Shown in pieces: positions 16,606 through 26,500 of a DNA stretch of 48,253 bases. The notes beneath the pieces were generated by a model, which made no database searches, had not been told where the DNA came from, and saw nothing but the letters and a program-made list of their open reading frames with translations. Position 1 is the first letter of the stretch. The number at the start of each line of letters is the position of its first letter. The DNA lies in the NCBI GenBank assembly GCA_949298635.1, contig CASFXG010000012.1:1-48253 (forward strand). Direction: 5' to 3'. Source of the DNA: an uncultured Coriobacteriaceae bacterium. Lineage in GTDB: Bacteria; Actinomycetota; Coriobacteriia; Coriobacteriales; Coriobacteriaceae. A program made the position numbers and the translations under genes.

Positions 16606-17502
16606 CTAGCTCAACAAGTTCTGGATTGCGGCCTGAAAGAACGGCAGCATGACGCCAGCAAGCTTCGAGGCGCTCTTTGCTATGCTCGCGGCACGCTCGA
16701 GCTTCTCTGCGAAGCCCGTCTTGTCCTTTGACTTGGCAGCGCCATCAAGTTCCTTGAGTGCCGCCTCCGCCTCCTCTTTGAGGCTGTCCTCGATGTCCAT
16801 GTCGACGAGCGCCTGAATCGTCATGCCCAAGGTGACGGTGGTGCTCGTCTCGGCTGTGGCGCTGGAGCTTGACATTGCGCTGGGTCCATAGTTCACGTTG
16901 TTGAACGTGGGATTGTTCTCAATCTTCACTGCTGCCTCCAAAGGAAAATCCCCTTCAACGTACTCTCGCCCCATATCCGTGATTTGAACGTGATAGGGCT
17001 TATCATCCGCCCACATAACCTTTATCAGACCCTTTCTGCTAAGGGCTTGATAATCGCTCAGTCGATCTTCGTAGCACTCGGGTGGTATGTCGCCGCCGTC
17101 CCTGTCGCAATCGGAGACAAGGCGACCGATTAGCTCGTCCGCGGAATCTCGAAGGTGGGCGAAACCCTTTCGCTCTCTGCGAACATTCTGGTAATGCTCA
17201 CGCCCCCCGGGGAGGAGCCTCTGAACGAATGCCAAGGTGTGACTCATGTCGGTCTGCATGTCAATCATTCCGCAATCGCGCAGCACGATGAGGTCGTCAC
17301 TTATGTTCCAGGCGGTAAGGTCAGCTGGCAACGAGTCCTGCGCCATCCAAATGCGGGCGAGTGCGTTTTCTTGGCAGTTGGTAAGTCCGTTCAAACTATG
17401 AACCTCCGCATATAGCTTCGTTTCGCTCGATAATTCGATAATTATCTTCTTGGAATCTAGTTCAGGCGCCCAGTATCTTTCCTCCACAGATACGTATCCC
17501 AC
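16606..17502 (-). CDS. Unknown last gene of the type III R-M/Abi_C operon, possible effector
   Basis: A protein of about 298 residues. The N-terminal half is a mixed alpha/beta region ending in a winged-helix-like stretch (LSRKGLIKVMWADDKPYHVQITDMGREYVEGDFP). A Ser/Thr/Asn-rich linker (NNPTFNNVNYGPSAMSSSS, about 195-215) follows, then a charged helix (KEEAEAALKELDGAA). The C-terminus is hydrophobic (SIAKSASKLAGVMLPFFQAAIQNLLS), suited to membrane contact or oligomerisation. The start is uncertain: GTG at 17502 overlaps the Abi_C gene by 46 nt and lacks a strong ribosome site; GTG at 17487 is possible. A 6-bp inverted repeat (TAGCCG/CGGCTA, 16574-16608) at the stop may aid termination. An effector role is inference from position. 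Confidence 0.65.
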   Translation of the reverse strand: MGYVSVEERYWAPELDSKKIIIELSSETKLYAEVHSLNGLTNCQENALARIWMAQDSLPADLTAWNISDDLIVLRDCGMIDMQTDMSHTLAFVQRLLPGGREHYQNVRRERKGFAHLRDSADELIGRLVSDCDRDGGDIPPECYEDRLSDYQALSRKGLIKVMWADDKPYHVQITDMGREYVEGDFPLEAAVKIENNPTFNNVNYGPSAMSSSSATAETSTTVTLGMTIQALVDMDIEDSLKEEAEAALKELDGAAKSKDKTGFAEKLERAASIAKSASKLAGVMLPFFQAAIQNLLS

Positions 17503-18308
17503 AGGTACTCGACGAGGGTGATGCTAGAACCAACCGCGAGCTTGGCGTGGCGCACGAAAAGTGGCTCGAAGTCAGAGGCCTTGCCGTGGCCGGATCCCCA
17601 GCTATTCCGGTACTCCGCAATCCCTCCCACAAGCCCGGTGAGGCTCCCAAGAATTCTCTTAACCGTCTGGGCCTCGGGAAGATCGCTGGAAACGCTCTCG
17701 GTGTCTATGTCGAGTTTCTTCTTAGTTGCCTTAATCAGCTCATTCATATCCCAGCTGCTGGGAACCTCGACTCCGGTCTCCTTGAGGATGGTCTTGCAGC
17801 AGCTCTCCACAAGCTCCTTGGCCTTCCCGATGGCCTCGGTCGGGTTTGTCTCGCGCATATTCATGAGGGAGTCAATCTGCGCAGTCATGTACTCGGAGGA
17901 GAACTGTTCCTTGAGGTACTCGGACGCCCCCTCAAACGGATTGCGCCCAGCGTTTTCCCGGTCAAGGATAGCGCGAGCCTTGCGATAATAGCGGGCATAC
18001 TCAGCGGAGTAGCGAACGGAGCTGTATGAGCCGCTTCCGTTCTCGTCGGGCCTGGTGTACTCGCCTTCATAGTGAAGCTCGTAGTACTCAAGCAGGTCGT
18101 TTAGTAGCTTGAGGGCATCTCTGTCCGGGCATTCGTTGAGATAGGCGGTGAGAGACTTCCCCTTGGACAGCTGGTAGCGTTCGCAGAGAGCGACCCCGAC
18201 GCTCATAAGCGTGAAGTTGTCGAAGTCGTTGGTGGAGAAGTCGAGCACGTATCCACCCCTGTTGAACAGGGAAAGGAAGATGCCCTTTTCAAGCTGGTTT
18301 ATCGCCAA
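17457..18308 (-). CDS. Abi_C-domain (abortive infection family) protein
   Basis: A 283-residue protein whose C-terminal 130 residues match the abortive-infection C-terminal domain: PTEAIGKAKELVESCCKTILKETGVEVP (157-183), DMNELIKATKKKL, a LGSLTGLVGGIAEYRN segment and the signature WGSGHGK (237-243) followed by HAKLAVGSSITLVEYLWDTY. The N-terminal part is helical and specific to this protein. I favour the TTG at 18308 because AGGGAGG lies 4 nt upstream, just after the res stop; a TTG at 18344 would overlap res. Abi_C proteins are found in phage-defence loci but their biochemistry is not established. The position directly after res suggests it acts with the restriction system. Confidence 0.85.
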   Translation of the reverse strand: MAINQLEKGIFLSLFNRGGYVLDFSTNDFDNFTLMSVGVALCERYQLSKGKSLTAYLNECPDRDALKLLNDLLEYYELHYEGEYTRPDENGSGSYSSVRYSAEYARYYRKARAILDRENAGRNPFEGASEYLKEQFSSEYMTAQIDSLMNMRETNPTEAIGKAKELVESCCKTILKETGVEVPSSWDMNELIKATKKKLDIDTESVSSDLPEAQTVKRILGSLTGLVGGIAEYRNSWGSGHGKASDFEPLFVRHAKLAVGSSITLVEYLWDTYLWRKDTGRLN

Positions 18309-18321
18309 CAGTCCTCCCTGC

Positions 18322-20952
18322 CTATCCCAACATCTCCGACCCAAACTCTGCTAGCGTGAAGGCATTGTCCGCATCTGGCGCCTCGCGCTCGAACACCATG
18401 AAGTACTGGAACCCGGCACCGGCCATATCAGCCCACCTCGTACCCAGCCTCAGCTTGCGCTTGGCGTCTTCTCCAAGATGCTCGCCCTTGGTTTCAATAG
18501 CCATAAGCACACCGTCGTTGCGCAGCGCAAGGAAATCAGGATAGTGGTTGATGAAACCGTTGATGCTGAACTCGCCGGGCTTTCGCTCCACCACACGATG
18601 CCACCACTTCACACGCTGGCTGTTCGCGAGCAAATCAACCATCCTGCGCTCCAGGCCGTCAACTCGCCCGTCCTCGGCTTCGTAGAGACCTTTGTCATAG
18701 CTGGTCATGGGATTCGCCTGTACGAATGACTCAGGGAACCGGTACTCGGGTTCGAGTCTCACATCACCGCGAGAAAGCAACTTCCCAAAAGACTCCTCGC
18801 AATAGTCGTCCGCAAGGCCACGCACGGCATACGTTACGGAGCGTGCGACGTCGCCCGCGCTCTTATAGCATTCCTCTACAACGGGCATGTCCATATCGTC
18901 CACAACTCGCCCGATGTACTGCGTGAGCTGAGATCTTCCGTAGGTGTTCTTAAACTGACCTGACATAGCGTCAAGAACCGCTGCCTTGAGGCTGTCACGC
19001 TTGCCTTCATCGGTCATGGTCGCGAAAAGCATCGTCATATTATTTCGCTCGCTCAAGTCGAGCTGGCGAATCCGATACTCATCTACATCATCGGCGAGAT
19101 CAATCTTGCGAGCTTCCGAGAACGTTAGCGGATTGATGCTAACGCAATCGATGCCGTACTTGGATAGCTTGAAATTAACGAGAAGATCTTCCCGGTCGAG
19201 CGGCTTCCAAATCTCGTCGTCGGTGAACAAACCCCCGTCCACACGAATCATGAACTGCGAGACCGCGAGCGCCTTCGCCGATTCGGCGACCGCCTCACGC
19301 ATGCGATACACGTTGGATCCCCCTCCCAGGCCGTCAAGCAAAGCTGACGCGACATCCCCAGAGCCAGCCTCACGTTCAAAGCGCTCTTCCATGGAATCAG
19401 ATTCGGCAAGAATCTCATCGATCGAAGAGACACTCTCGTCAGTTCTGCATCCGGCATTGCGCTCCGAGGCACGCAGGTCAAGACCTTCAAGATCTAGATC
19501 GTCCTCCCCATCGCCAGTGCCGGCAGCACCGGCACCCTCTACGCCCGGAGCAGAGAAGTCGATTTGTCCTTGAACGGCGGTAGGCTCAGTGTCAACTGCA
19601 GCCACATCCTCCTGCGAGAAGCCCACCCCGTTGAGGCCACGAACGACCTGTTCGAGCGTCGCGTCGAAATCAGCCGACGCTGTAAGCACATATGCGATGT
19701 TGAGACAACGCGCCCCAGCACGTGCCGCATAGGGCTGCCGAAGCACGCGACCCACAATCTGCTCAACGCTCACCTGCGAGCTCTTGTTGGCCACGGTAGC
19801 AAGCACGTAAGCGAAGGGGCAATCCCAGCCTTCCGCGAGCGCCTCCACGGTGATGATGAAGCGTATCGGGCACTCGCGACTCATGAGGTCAGAGCCGCCG
19901 ATCTCGTCCACATCGCCTGTTCGCACAGCAATCTGCTCCTCGGGGATTCCACCCTCGACGAGCTTCTCCTTAAGCTTCTGATAGGTCTCGGCTCCCTCGG
20001 TGCCACGACGCTCAGCCTGGAAGAGCACGATTGGTCGTATGTAACGCCCGGTGCGCGCCTCATCCTGCTCGGCGATGGCCTCGAGCCTGCGCTGGAGCAT
20101 AACTGCATCGGATATGGTCGTTCGCTTGTCCGGGCGGCGGTACACCACCACGGGAAGCTTAACCATCTCTTCACGCTTGAGCTGACGCGCCGTCGCCTGC
20201 GCGATAACGTTCGCACCCTTGCCAGGCGTCGCCGTAAGCTCGAGCACAAAGCGCGGATTGAGGTTGCGCAGCATATCGAGCGAGAGCTTCGATCCCGCAT
20301 GGTGGCTCTCATCCACGATGACAATCGGGTTCGTACCAGCAAGGGCGGAGATGAGCGCGGTGTCGTCGGCACCCTCCACATCCACCGCCCTGCCCACATC
20401 CTGTTGGTAGGCAGTGAGTCCGGCGAGCGAGGAGTTCTCCGCGTAGGCGCGCCTCCCGTCCTTGTTCTTGAAGGAATCATAGGAGAGAACGAACAGCGTA
20501 AGCTGATCACCCACAGTTGCGGCGCTGAACGAGCGGCCCCTAAGCCCGTCCTCCTTGTCGAGCACCTCCACGCGTCCCGCGAAGTCACGGTCGAGACGCG
20601 TGTGCAGGAAATGCTCGGGGTTCCTGAAGTTACGGAGCGTCTGTACGAGAATCTCCCGCCTCGGCACGAGCCACACCACGACCTCATCGTGTGAGGGCAA
20701 CGCATCCGAGAGCACATCGATAGCGCATGCGCCAATAAATGTCTTTCCGCCGCCAGTCGGAACCTTCACGCACACCTTCGGCACGCCACCGAGATCGTCG
20801 CGGTAGTGCTCGATCTCGCCCTGCCCAGGCGTGAGCCCGATTGCGTTCATGAACACGCCGTAGGCCGCAGCCGCATCCCCGGCCATCGCGTACGTCCTCG
20901 CGAAGCGACCGACCTCTCTGAGGACGTCCCTCTGGTACTGCTTCAGCTCCAT
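18322..20952 (-). CDS. res: Type III restriction enzyme Res subunit
   Basis: An 876-residue SF2 helicase-nuclease. Walker A is VPTGGGKT (64-71), the DExH box is DESHH (214-218), motif III is LTATPGKG, and motif VI is QIVGRVLRQPYAAR. The C-terminal PD-(D/E)xK nuclease has D806 (YPDFLALRNDG) and E820-T-K822 (AIETKG). All catalytic residues look intact and the length fits the family. It would translocate or diffuse from Mod-recognised sites and cut unmodified DNA. The ATG follows the mod stop by 2 nt, so expression is coupled. An acidic insert at about 460-540 (DDLDLEGLDL, SSIDEILAESDSMEE) is longer than I expect and may be a linker. Confidence 0.93.
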   Translation of the reverse strand: MELKQYQRDVLREVGRFARTYAMAGDAAAAYGVFMNAIGLTPGQGEIEHYRDDLGGVPKVCVKVPTGGGKTFIGACAIDVLSDALPSHDEVVVWLVPRREILVQTLRNFRNPEHFLHTRLDRDFAGRVEVLDKEDGLRGRSFSAATVGDQLTLFVLSYDSFKNKDGRRAYAENSSLAGLTAYQQDVGRAVDVEGADDTALISALAGTNPIVIVDESHHAGSKLSLDMLRNLNPRFVLELTATPGKGANVIAQATARQLKREEMVKLPVVVYRRPDKRTTISDAVMLQRRLEAIAEQDEARTGRYIRPIVLFQAERRGTEGAETYQKLKEKLVEGGIPEEQIAVRTGDVDEIGGSDLMSRECPIRFIITVEALAEGWDCPFAYVLATVANKSSQVSVEQIVGRVLRQPYAARAGARCLNIAYVLTASADFDATLEQVVRGLNGVGFSQEDVAAVDTEPTAVQGQIDFSAPGVEGAGAAGTGDGEDDLDLEGLDLRASERNAGCRTDESVSSIDEILAESDSMEERFEREAGSGDVASALLDGLGGGSNVYRMREAVAESAKALAVSQFMIRVDGGLFTDDEIWKPLDREDLLVNFKLSKYGIDCVSINPLTFSEARKIDLADDVDEYRIRQLDLSERNNMTMLFATMTDEGKRDSLKAAVLDAMSGQFKNTYGRSQLTQYIGRVVDDMDMPVVEECYKSAGDVARSVTYAVRGLADDYCEESFGKLLSRGDVRLEPEYRFPESFVQANPMTSYDKGLYEAEDGRVDGLERRMVDLLANSQRVKWWHRVVERKPGEFSINGFINHYPDFLALRNDGVLMAIETKGEHLGEDAKRKLRLGTRWADMAGAGFQYFMVFEREAPDADNAFTLAEFGSEMLG

Positions 20953-20954
20953 GG

Positions 20955-22589
20955 TTAGATCCTCGCTATCTGGTCAGGGACACGCTTGAACACGACGTTC
21001 ATCTCGTCCAGACGTTCAGGTGCGATGACGCAGCGATCCGCGTAGATTACGGTTGGCGCTCCCCTGCGCGGGAGCTCCCGCAACAGGTCGTAGGTGAGCG
21101 TCGTCTCCTCGCCAGGTTCCCAGGCGAGGTAGTAGACCACCCGGGCGTGCTCGCCGAGAAGATAGTGATGCTCGACAGCGAGATCTTCGTAAGGGGTGCG
21201 AGTCTCAGTCGCCCACACGTAGCGAGCGAGGTCCGCGCGCGTAACATCCGAGCTGATCGTCCCGTCGCCCCGAAAGAGCTCCGAACCGAGCTCGTAGTAA
21301 GAGAAGCCTGAGTCGATTCCGGCAACGGCGCTCTTGCCCTCACCGTAACCGTGTATGACACGGCGCACACGTTCGGCAGTGATGTTGTCCGCGTAGTCCA
21401 TCATTTCGACCATGATGAAGTGGCGGTGCCCACCGTCACCCTTATTCACATTCAGAACGGCATGAGCGGTGGTTCCTGATCCAGCAAAGCTGTCAAGGAT
21501 AAAAACATCTTCGTCGCTAGAATCGTAGAGAGAAACTATCCAGCTTATCAATGCGAGCGGTTTAGGCGTATCGAATGGCTTAGAACCGAAAATCGCCTTT
21601 AGCTCCGCAGTCGCATCTGAGTTATAGCCATATTTGTCAAGCCAAGTCGCCCAACCTATCGAGCGCTTTTCTTGACGAATCTTTTCAAAGGGAACCCATC
21701 TTTCTGTTTCTCCATTAACGACAACGCCTTTATCGTAGGGGCACAACTCCCAGTAAGCATATTCTGGATCTCTTAGAATCTCTTGCATGCCCGGATTCTT
21801 CTTACTCCAGCGCCAATGACCCTCAGTGCCATCATTCTTATACGGATACACAACCGTTCCGTCAGGCGCAGTTACTCCAAACCACTGATTGGGTCGATCT
21901 TCTCGTTGAGAATTACCTCCCCATTTCCTGAGTTCACGCCCCTTTTTATATGGTCCTTTACTGTCTTTAAGTGTCAGTTTTCCTGGCAGCACGACGTCTC
22001 TTGACAGCGATTCAATGCTGCCATTCGTGTAGATTAATATATATTCATGGCCATTTCGAAGTTTAGTCTTTTCTTTGCCACCGCTTGGTTCCGAGAGCCA
22101 AGGAGCGCATGCGAGACGATTAGAAGCCCCAAAAATCTCATTCATAATCTCACCGAGATTAAAGACTTCGTTATCGTCAATTGCTACAGAGATAATGCCA
22201 TCCTTTGCAAGCAACTTCTGAAGTAGACGTAGCCGCGGGTACATCATACACAGCCACTTATCATGGCGGCTGAAGTCCTCGCCCTCTTTGCCAACGACCT
22301 GTCCGAGCCACTTCCTGATGCGCGGGTCATTCACGTTATCGTTGTAGACCCAGCCTTCTTCTCCGGTATTGTAGGGAGGATCAATGAAAATGCATTTGAT
22401 CTTTCCCTCGTACTCGGGCAGCAGCGCCTTCAGCGCCTCGAGGTTGTCACCGTGGATAATCATATTTCCGCAGTCCGAGCCATGGCTGTCGAGTACGCCC
22501 TTCTCAGGTATGCGCTCGAGCACGCGATACTGAACGTCGCGGTGGTGGTTGACCACCTTCTCCTTGCCCATCCAGTTGAGAGTCGGCAT
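20955..22589 (-). CDS. mod: Type III DNA adenine methyltransferase Mod subunit
   Basis: A 544-residue N6-adenine methyltransferase of the beta group. Motif IV DPPYNTG lies at 70-76, upstream of motif I FAGSGTT at 368-374, with GDNLEALKALLP before motif IV. The target-recognition region lies between, about 150-340 (IYTNGSIESL...HWRWSKKNPGMQEI). It sets sequence specificity for both methylation and cleavage. AAGGATTATGCA precedes the ATG, 19 nt after the DUF4145 stop. The target-recognition region is visibly lower in GC than the ends, which is common in exchanged specificity domains. The recognition sequence cannot be read from protein alone. Confidence 0.93.
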   Translation of the reverse strand: MPTLNWMGKEKVVNHHRDVQYRVLERIPEKGVLDSHGSDCGNMIIHGDNLEALKALLPEYEGKIKCIFIDPPYNTGEEGWVYNDNVNDPRIRKWLGQVVGKEGEDFSRHDKWLCMMYPRLRLLQKLLAKDGIISVAIDDNEVFNLGEIMNEIFGASNRLACAPWLSEPSGGKEKTKLRNGHEYILIYTNGSIESLSRDVVLPGKLTLKDSKGPYKKGRELRKWGGNSQREDRPNQWFGVTAPDGTVVYPYKNDGTEGHWRWSKKNPGMQEILRDPEYAYWELCPYDKGVVVNGETERWVPFEKIRQEKRSIGWATWLDKYGYNSDATAELKAIFGSKPFDTPKPLALISWIVSLYDSSDEDVFILDSFAGSGTTAHAVLNVNKGDGGHRHFIMVEMMDYADNITAERVRRVIHGYGEGKSAVAGIDSGFSYYELGSELFRGDGTISSDVTRADLARYVWATETRTPYEDLAVEHHYLLGEHARVVYYLAWEPGEETTLTYDLLRELPRRGAPTVIYADRCVIAPERLDEMNVVFKRVPDQIARI

Positions 22590-22608
22590 TGCATAATCCT
22601 TCTTAAGC

Positions 22609-23289
22609 CTAGTCAGAAATGATTCGTTTAGATTTCGGAAGCTTCTGATATGCTTCTTCCAGCTCTTTCGGGCGAGAAATCGACTCCTCGCAGATCATAT
22701 TCATCAACACAAACAAAAAGGATGCGTACGCGGGATCCTCGTTCAAATCAATCTCTCCCGGATGAACCGACTCGTTCCCTGCCAAGCGAATCGTATCCAG
22801 AGCTTTTGTAATTTGTATGGGAGCCGTTTTGGAGTATTCGGTGATATCACGATATAAATTACCTGAAGCCGCCTCTCCCAGCAAATACGATAGTAAATGT
22901 TGAAGTCCCAAGCGTAGCAAAGCTGCTGCAGAGCGCGGCGAGTCATTCAAAACGTGCGCCGCCTCAAGATAGCAATCTTTAACTTCCCCTGGCATATCCT
23001 GATTGGGGTCGTCAACTGTCGTGCACTTCGGATAGACCATCCGATCCTTACGCCATACTGTCATATGGCCACAATTCGTGCACTCCGCAAATGCCCAATT
23101 GCTGAGCTCAGCATTCGATGTCGCGTACCCGCCTGCCCAAGTATAAAATCCCGGTTCTTCAGCATCGTTTCCAGAAATAATGACTGAAGATGCCTGCTGA
23201 ACACCATACAACCGTATAACCGCAGTGGTATCGCAGTATGGGCACGTATAAGAATGTCCCAATGGTATAGGAGCGATTGCTTTAGGCAT
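22609..23289 (-). CDS. DUF4145 protein, first gene of the type III R-M operon
   Basis: A 226-residue protein. The N-terminal zinc-ribbon-like part has CPYCDTTAVIRL (about 13-24) and ECTNCGHMTVWR (about 70-81). The C-terminal DUF4145 domain has EAAHVLNDSPRSAAALLRLGLQHLL, KALDTIRLAGNESVHPGEID and a closing helix. DUF4145 proteins often accompany restriction systems and other defence genes, but no activity is assigned. ATG at 23289 has GAGAGGCGG; an upstream in-frame start at 23334 lies within the promoter region and is rejected. It opens a tightly packed operon with mod, res, Abi_C and the last unknown gene. Confidence 0.8.
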   Translation of the reverse strand: MPKAIAPIPLGHSYTCPYCDTTAVIRLYGVQQASSVIISGNDAEEPGFYTWAGGYATSNAELSNWAFAECTNCGHMTVWRKDRMVYPKCTTVDDPNQDMPGEVKDCYLEAAHVLNDSPRSAAALLRLGLQHLLSYLLGEAASGNLYRDITEYSKTAPIQITKALDTIRLAGNESVHPGEIDLNEDPAYASFLFVLMNMICEESISRPKELEEAYQKLPKSKRIISD

Positions 23290-23301
23290 AAGCCGCCTCT
23301 C

Positions 23302-23326
23302 TCTAGAATATCTAGATGAGATTATA
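23302..23326 (-). promoter_or_regulatory. Promoter and palindromic operator of the DUF4145-mod-res operon
   Basis: On the minus strand a consensus -10 TATAAT (23326 to 23321) is followed within 4 nt by the palindrome TCTAGATATTCTAGA (23316 to 23302), placing it at the expected transcription start. A repressor site here would control the entire operon. No cognate regulator (such as a C protein) is encoded beside it. The -35 is weak. Confidence 0.6.
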
Positions 23327-23524
23327 TCTTCCATCGATCGTCGTTCTTTACGGCATTAATTAATAGGTGCTGCCTTGTCACCGCTAGCATGCACCCCCTT
23401 CTACTGCATCGATAAGAACAACTTCCTCGATCTTCAGAATCGAAGGCATCCGCATAAAAGCAGCTTCCATCGCCTGCCTCTTCGGGTTTTCCAGGCAAGC
23501 ATTACTGCGTTCAGGTTTTAGAAA

Positions 23525-26500
23525 CTAAATCGATTCGTGAAAGTTTCGCCATCTCTCTCGTTCGATTTCTCGCGCCTTTTCATCGATTATTTCGTGCAAA
23601 CGTCCTCTGTGATAGCTGAAGCGGTCGTCCTTTGGAAGAGACTCTGATATTGTCCTAATCGCCCTTATCTCGGCACGATATGCCGGCGCAAAGCCCTCTG
23701 CACCAGATCCAACATAAGAAGCAGAGCCAAAGGGAAGAATCCCAAACAATGTGCCATCCGGATCTCTACTCAGCAGGTCAATATATGATTCAACGCGGCT
23801 CTCGAACGGAATATACATAAGTGCTGTGGTATAGCATCTTGGAATGGAATCTTCCTCCAATCCTCGTCTAAGCTCATCAAAAACAAATTCCTGGACATCG
23901 AAGTCTTTGGCAAGGTAATTATTATGCACCAACAGGGCTCCGATGTCGTAGGTCGAGAAACCGGCGGTGGCATCCAAGCGATAAACGACCTCGCTCATTC
24001 TCTTCTTCGGTTCTTGAAGTCCTGAAGCGTGCCCCAAGCGACAGATTATCTCTTGTCTCTCAAAATTGTCACCCATTTTTTCAAGCTGACTGAGCAGGCA
24101 GCCAACAGGATCAAGCCCTTTCTCATCAAGATATCCAAACACTATTCCGAAGTAATCAAAATGATTCTGCAGATCATTCGCCATGTATATTTCCAACAAG
24201 CTGCCTAGGTTGTCGCTAAAACATGCATCAAGATAAAGCGTCGGGTTGTCTATCTGAAGAAGCGGCTGAAAGAAAGAACTTGCGTACTCAGGCTTAGATA
24301 TAAGGGCGTCTTTAACAGCAGCGCAATATCTCCCTGCAAACCCAGGAGCTGTAGACTCTGTTTTAACAACAGCATCTATTTTCAATAAAACTTTTCCCGA
24401 CCTTGCCATGGCAATGAGACAATCCAGATCATCCGCTGTAATAATTTGACCTGGTGCCTTCGCCACGCTGCTAGAAAACAGAGCCGCAAGCCCGTGGTCT
24501 CGCGCCTGATCAAGAAGCGAACGCCAACCTATTCGACGCGCAACCTCTTCAATAATTCTCGAGCCAAGTGCTATCTCCCGATCAGCATCTTGAATGCCGC
24601 AGAAAAACTCGAACATCTCTTCAATGTTGACATTCGAATCGCTCTGCGCCAGCAACGTTGAGAAAACTCTCTCGATAAGAGAACCAGCGCTATATGGCTC
24701 GAGCTCCCCTTTATCCCACATTTCCTGATTGATCCGAAGCATTTCCTTATATCTTTGAAAATCCCATCCCTTAGTTATGAAAAGCACTTCCTCTTCGTTC
24801 GGATCAAAGCTTTCCATCAGTCTCTCGCGATCAAAAACCGCTAAAGGCAATAATCCAAACATCTGTTCTTTGCTCTCTTGCAGAGATAACGTCTTACAAG
24901 CCAAGTAGCAGTGGTATATGAGAGCCTGTTCTTCTATGGAGACCGGCGTATAGCCAGTTGGAACATTCAAGGCGAACGTTTCGATTCCATCCTCTAAAAA
25001 GAAGCGGATTTCTTCATTGATTTCTCCTTCTTCTAATATGCCAACATGTGGGCGAAGAGTCCGCGCTGCCGCAATCCGATAGCCTGACTTCCCAAGCAAA
25101 GTGCATAGAAACGTTATCGCGCTTCTCCTGAGTGCGAGCGATGGCGTCGATTGCGGCATCCTAACGACAACAAAACGAATCCCCTCTTCGTCCGCTGGCT
25201 CGGTCGACGAATGAGAAAAGGCTAGATACTGTTCACAAAGCTTCAACCCGAAAAACTGTAGATTCTGAGAGTGCGGTTCATCGGCTATCCTATGCCCTAG
25301 TTCCTCGAGGAGCCTGCGCTCGTACACAAACCCAGTCACCACAGAGCACGTAGTTATTGCCAAAGTCTTCTCAATAACAGACTTGTATTCGCTTAGCTTG
25401 AAGCAGCCTTTCTGCACCCCATCAAGTAGAACAGAAATCGCACCGGGGTAGTGTTTTTGATCCCTCAGCTCACAGAGAATGGCAAGGCTAACCGGAACCT
25501 CGCCGATCACTTGTTTTCCGTAATTCCCTTGCTCCGATATCGGAACGTTTGAAGACGGCATCCCGCCAATCTCATTGCACGCAAAACGGTAAGCATCATC
25601 CGGTATGAGGGGATGGAGCACTTCCATGATTTCACGACGCTCCGTAATACTATAAGAGCCAGAGCTCATCCAAACTTGTTTGCAATCATGCTTGATTTTT
25701 GAAATGGTCTCGTCATCACCGAAGATAGAGATGAGCACGTTGAGGACCCTGACAACTCTCTGCCTATCACGAAGAACAAACATTGTAATAAACTCATACA
25801 GGTCAATGACATGCTCTTCAAATATGGCCTTATAGGTGCAGTAGTCTTGAAGATTCAGCTGCTCGAACTTAACAGCAATGACTCTTTCAGGACTCTCTAA
25901 TACATCGAGAATATTGCGGTCATGGAGCTTCCTCGTCCTACGTTTCATTTCGGACAGCGTCATTCCCTCTGCTAGCAAGCTCTCATAAGCTGGGTCTCCC
26001 TCTCCGAAGTCGCACGGAGCATATACGCTCAGATATGACAGCAACCTCAAGTCGTCTTGATCAAGTTCGTCAATAAGGCCCTTGTAGAAGAGGTCCATTA
26101 CAGCATGAGCACTCTCAATGCCAGAATAACCATCCCTTTCCGCGCACAATGCCGCCATTATCGCAAGCCTTAAGTTGCCGCGAGCAACTTTTCCAATTTT
26201 CTCAAGGAGGACGTAACTATTAATTCCGAAGTTATCTCTCACCAGCTCTTCTACTGCCCGATTATCCAGTGGTTGCAAAGGATATTCTTCGTATCTTGCT
26301 GAACGTCGCACGGCATTCAGCAGCGATCCACGTGCGTAGTCCCGCACGGTAAGCACAACTCGAAGACCCTCGTTCTTTAGAACTACCTCAAGAAGCTCGT
26401 CGAGTCCGTCCGATTGCTGCGCATCATCTACCAATAGAACGGCATCGCCCTCTGAAAGGAACTCGTTTATATCCTCCGCAACACCGTCCCCCCGCAGCTT

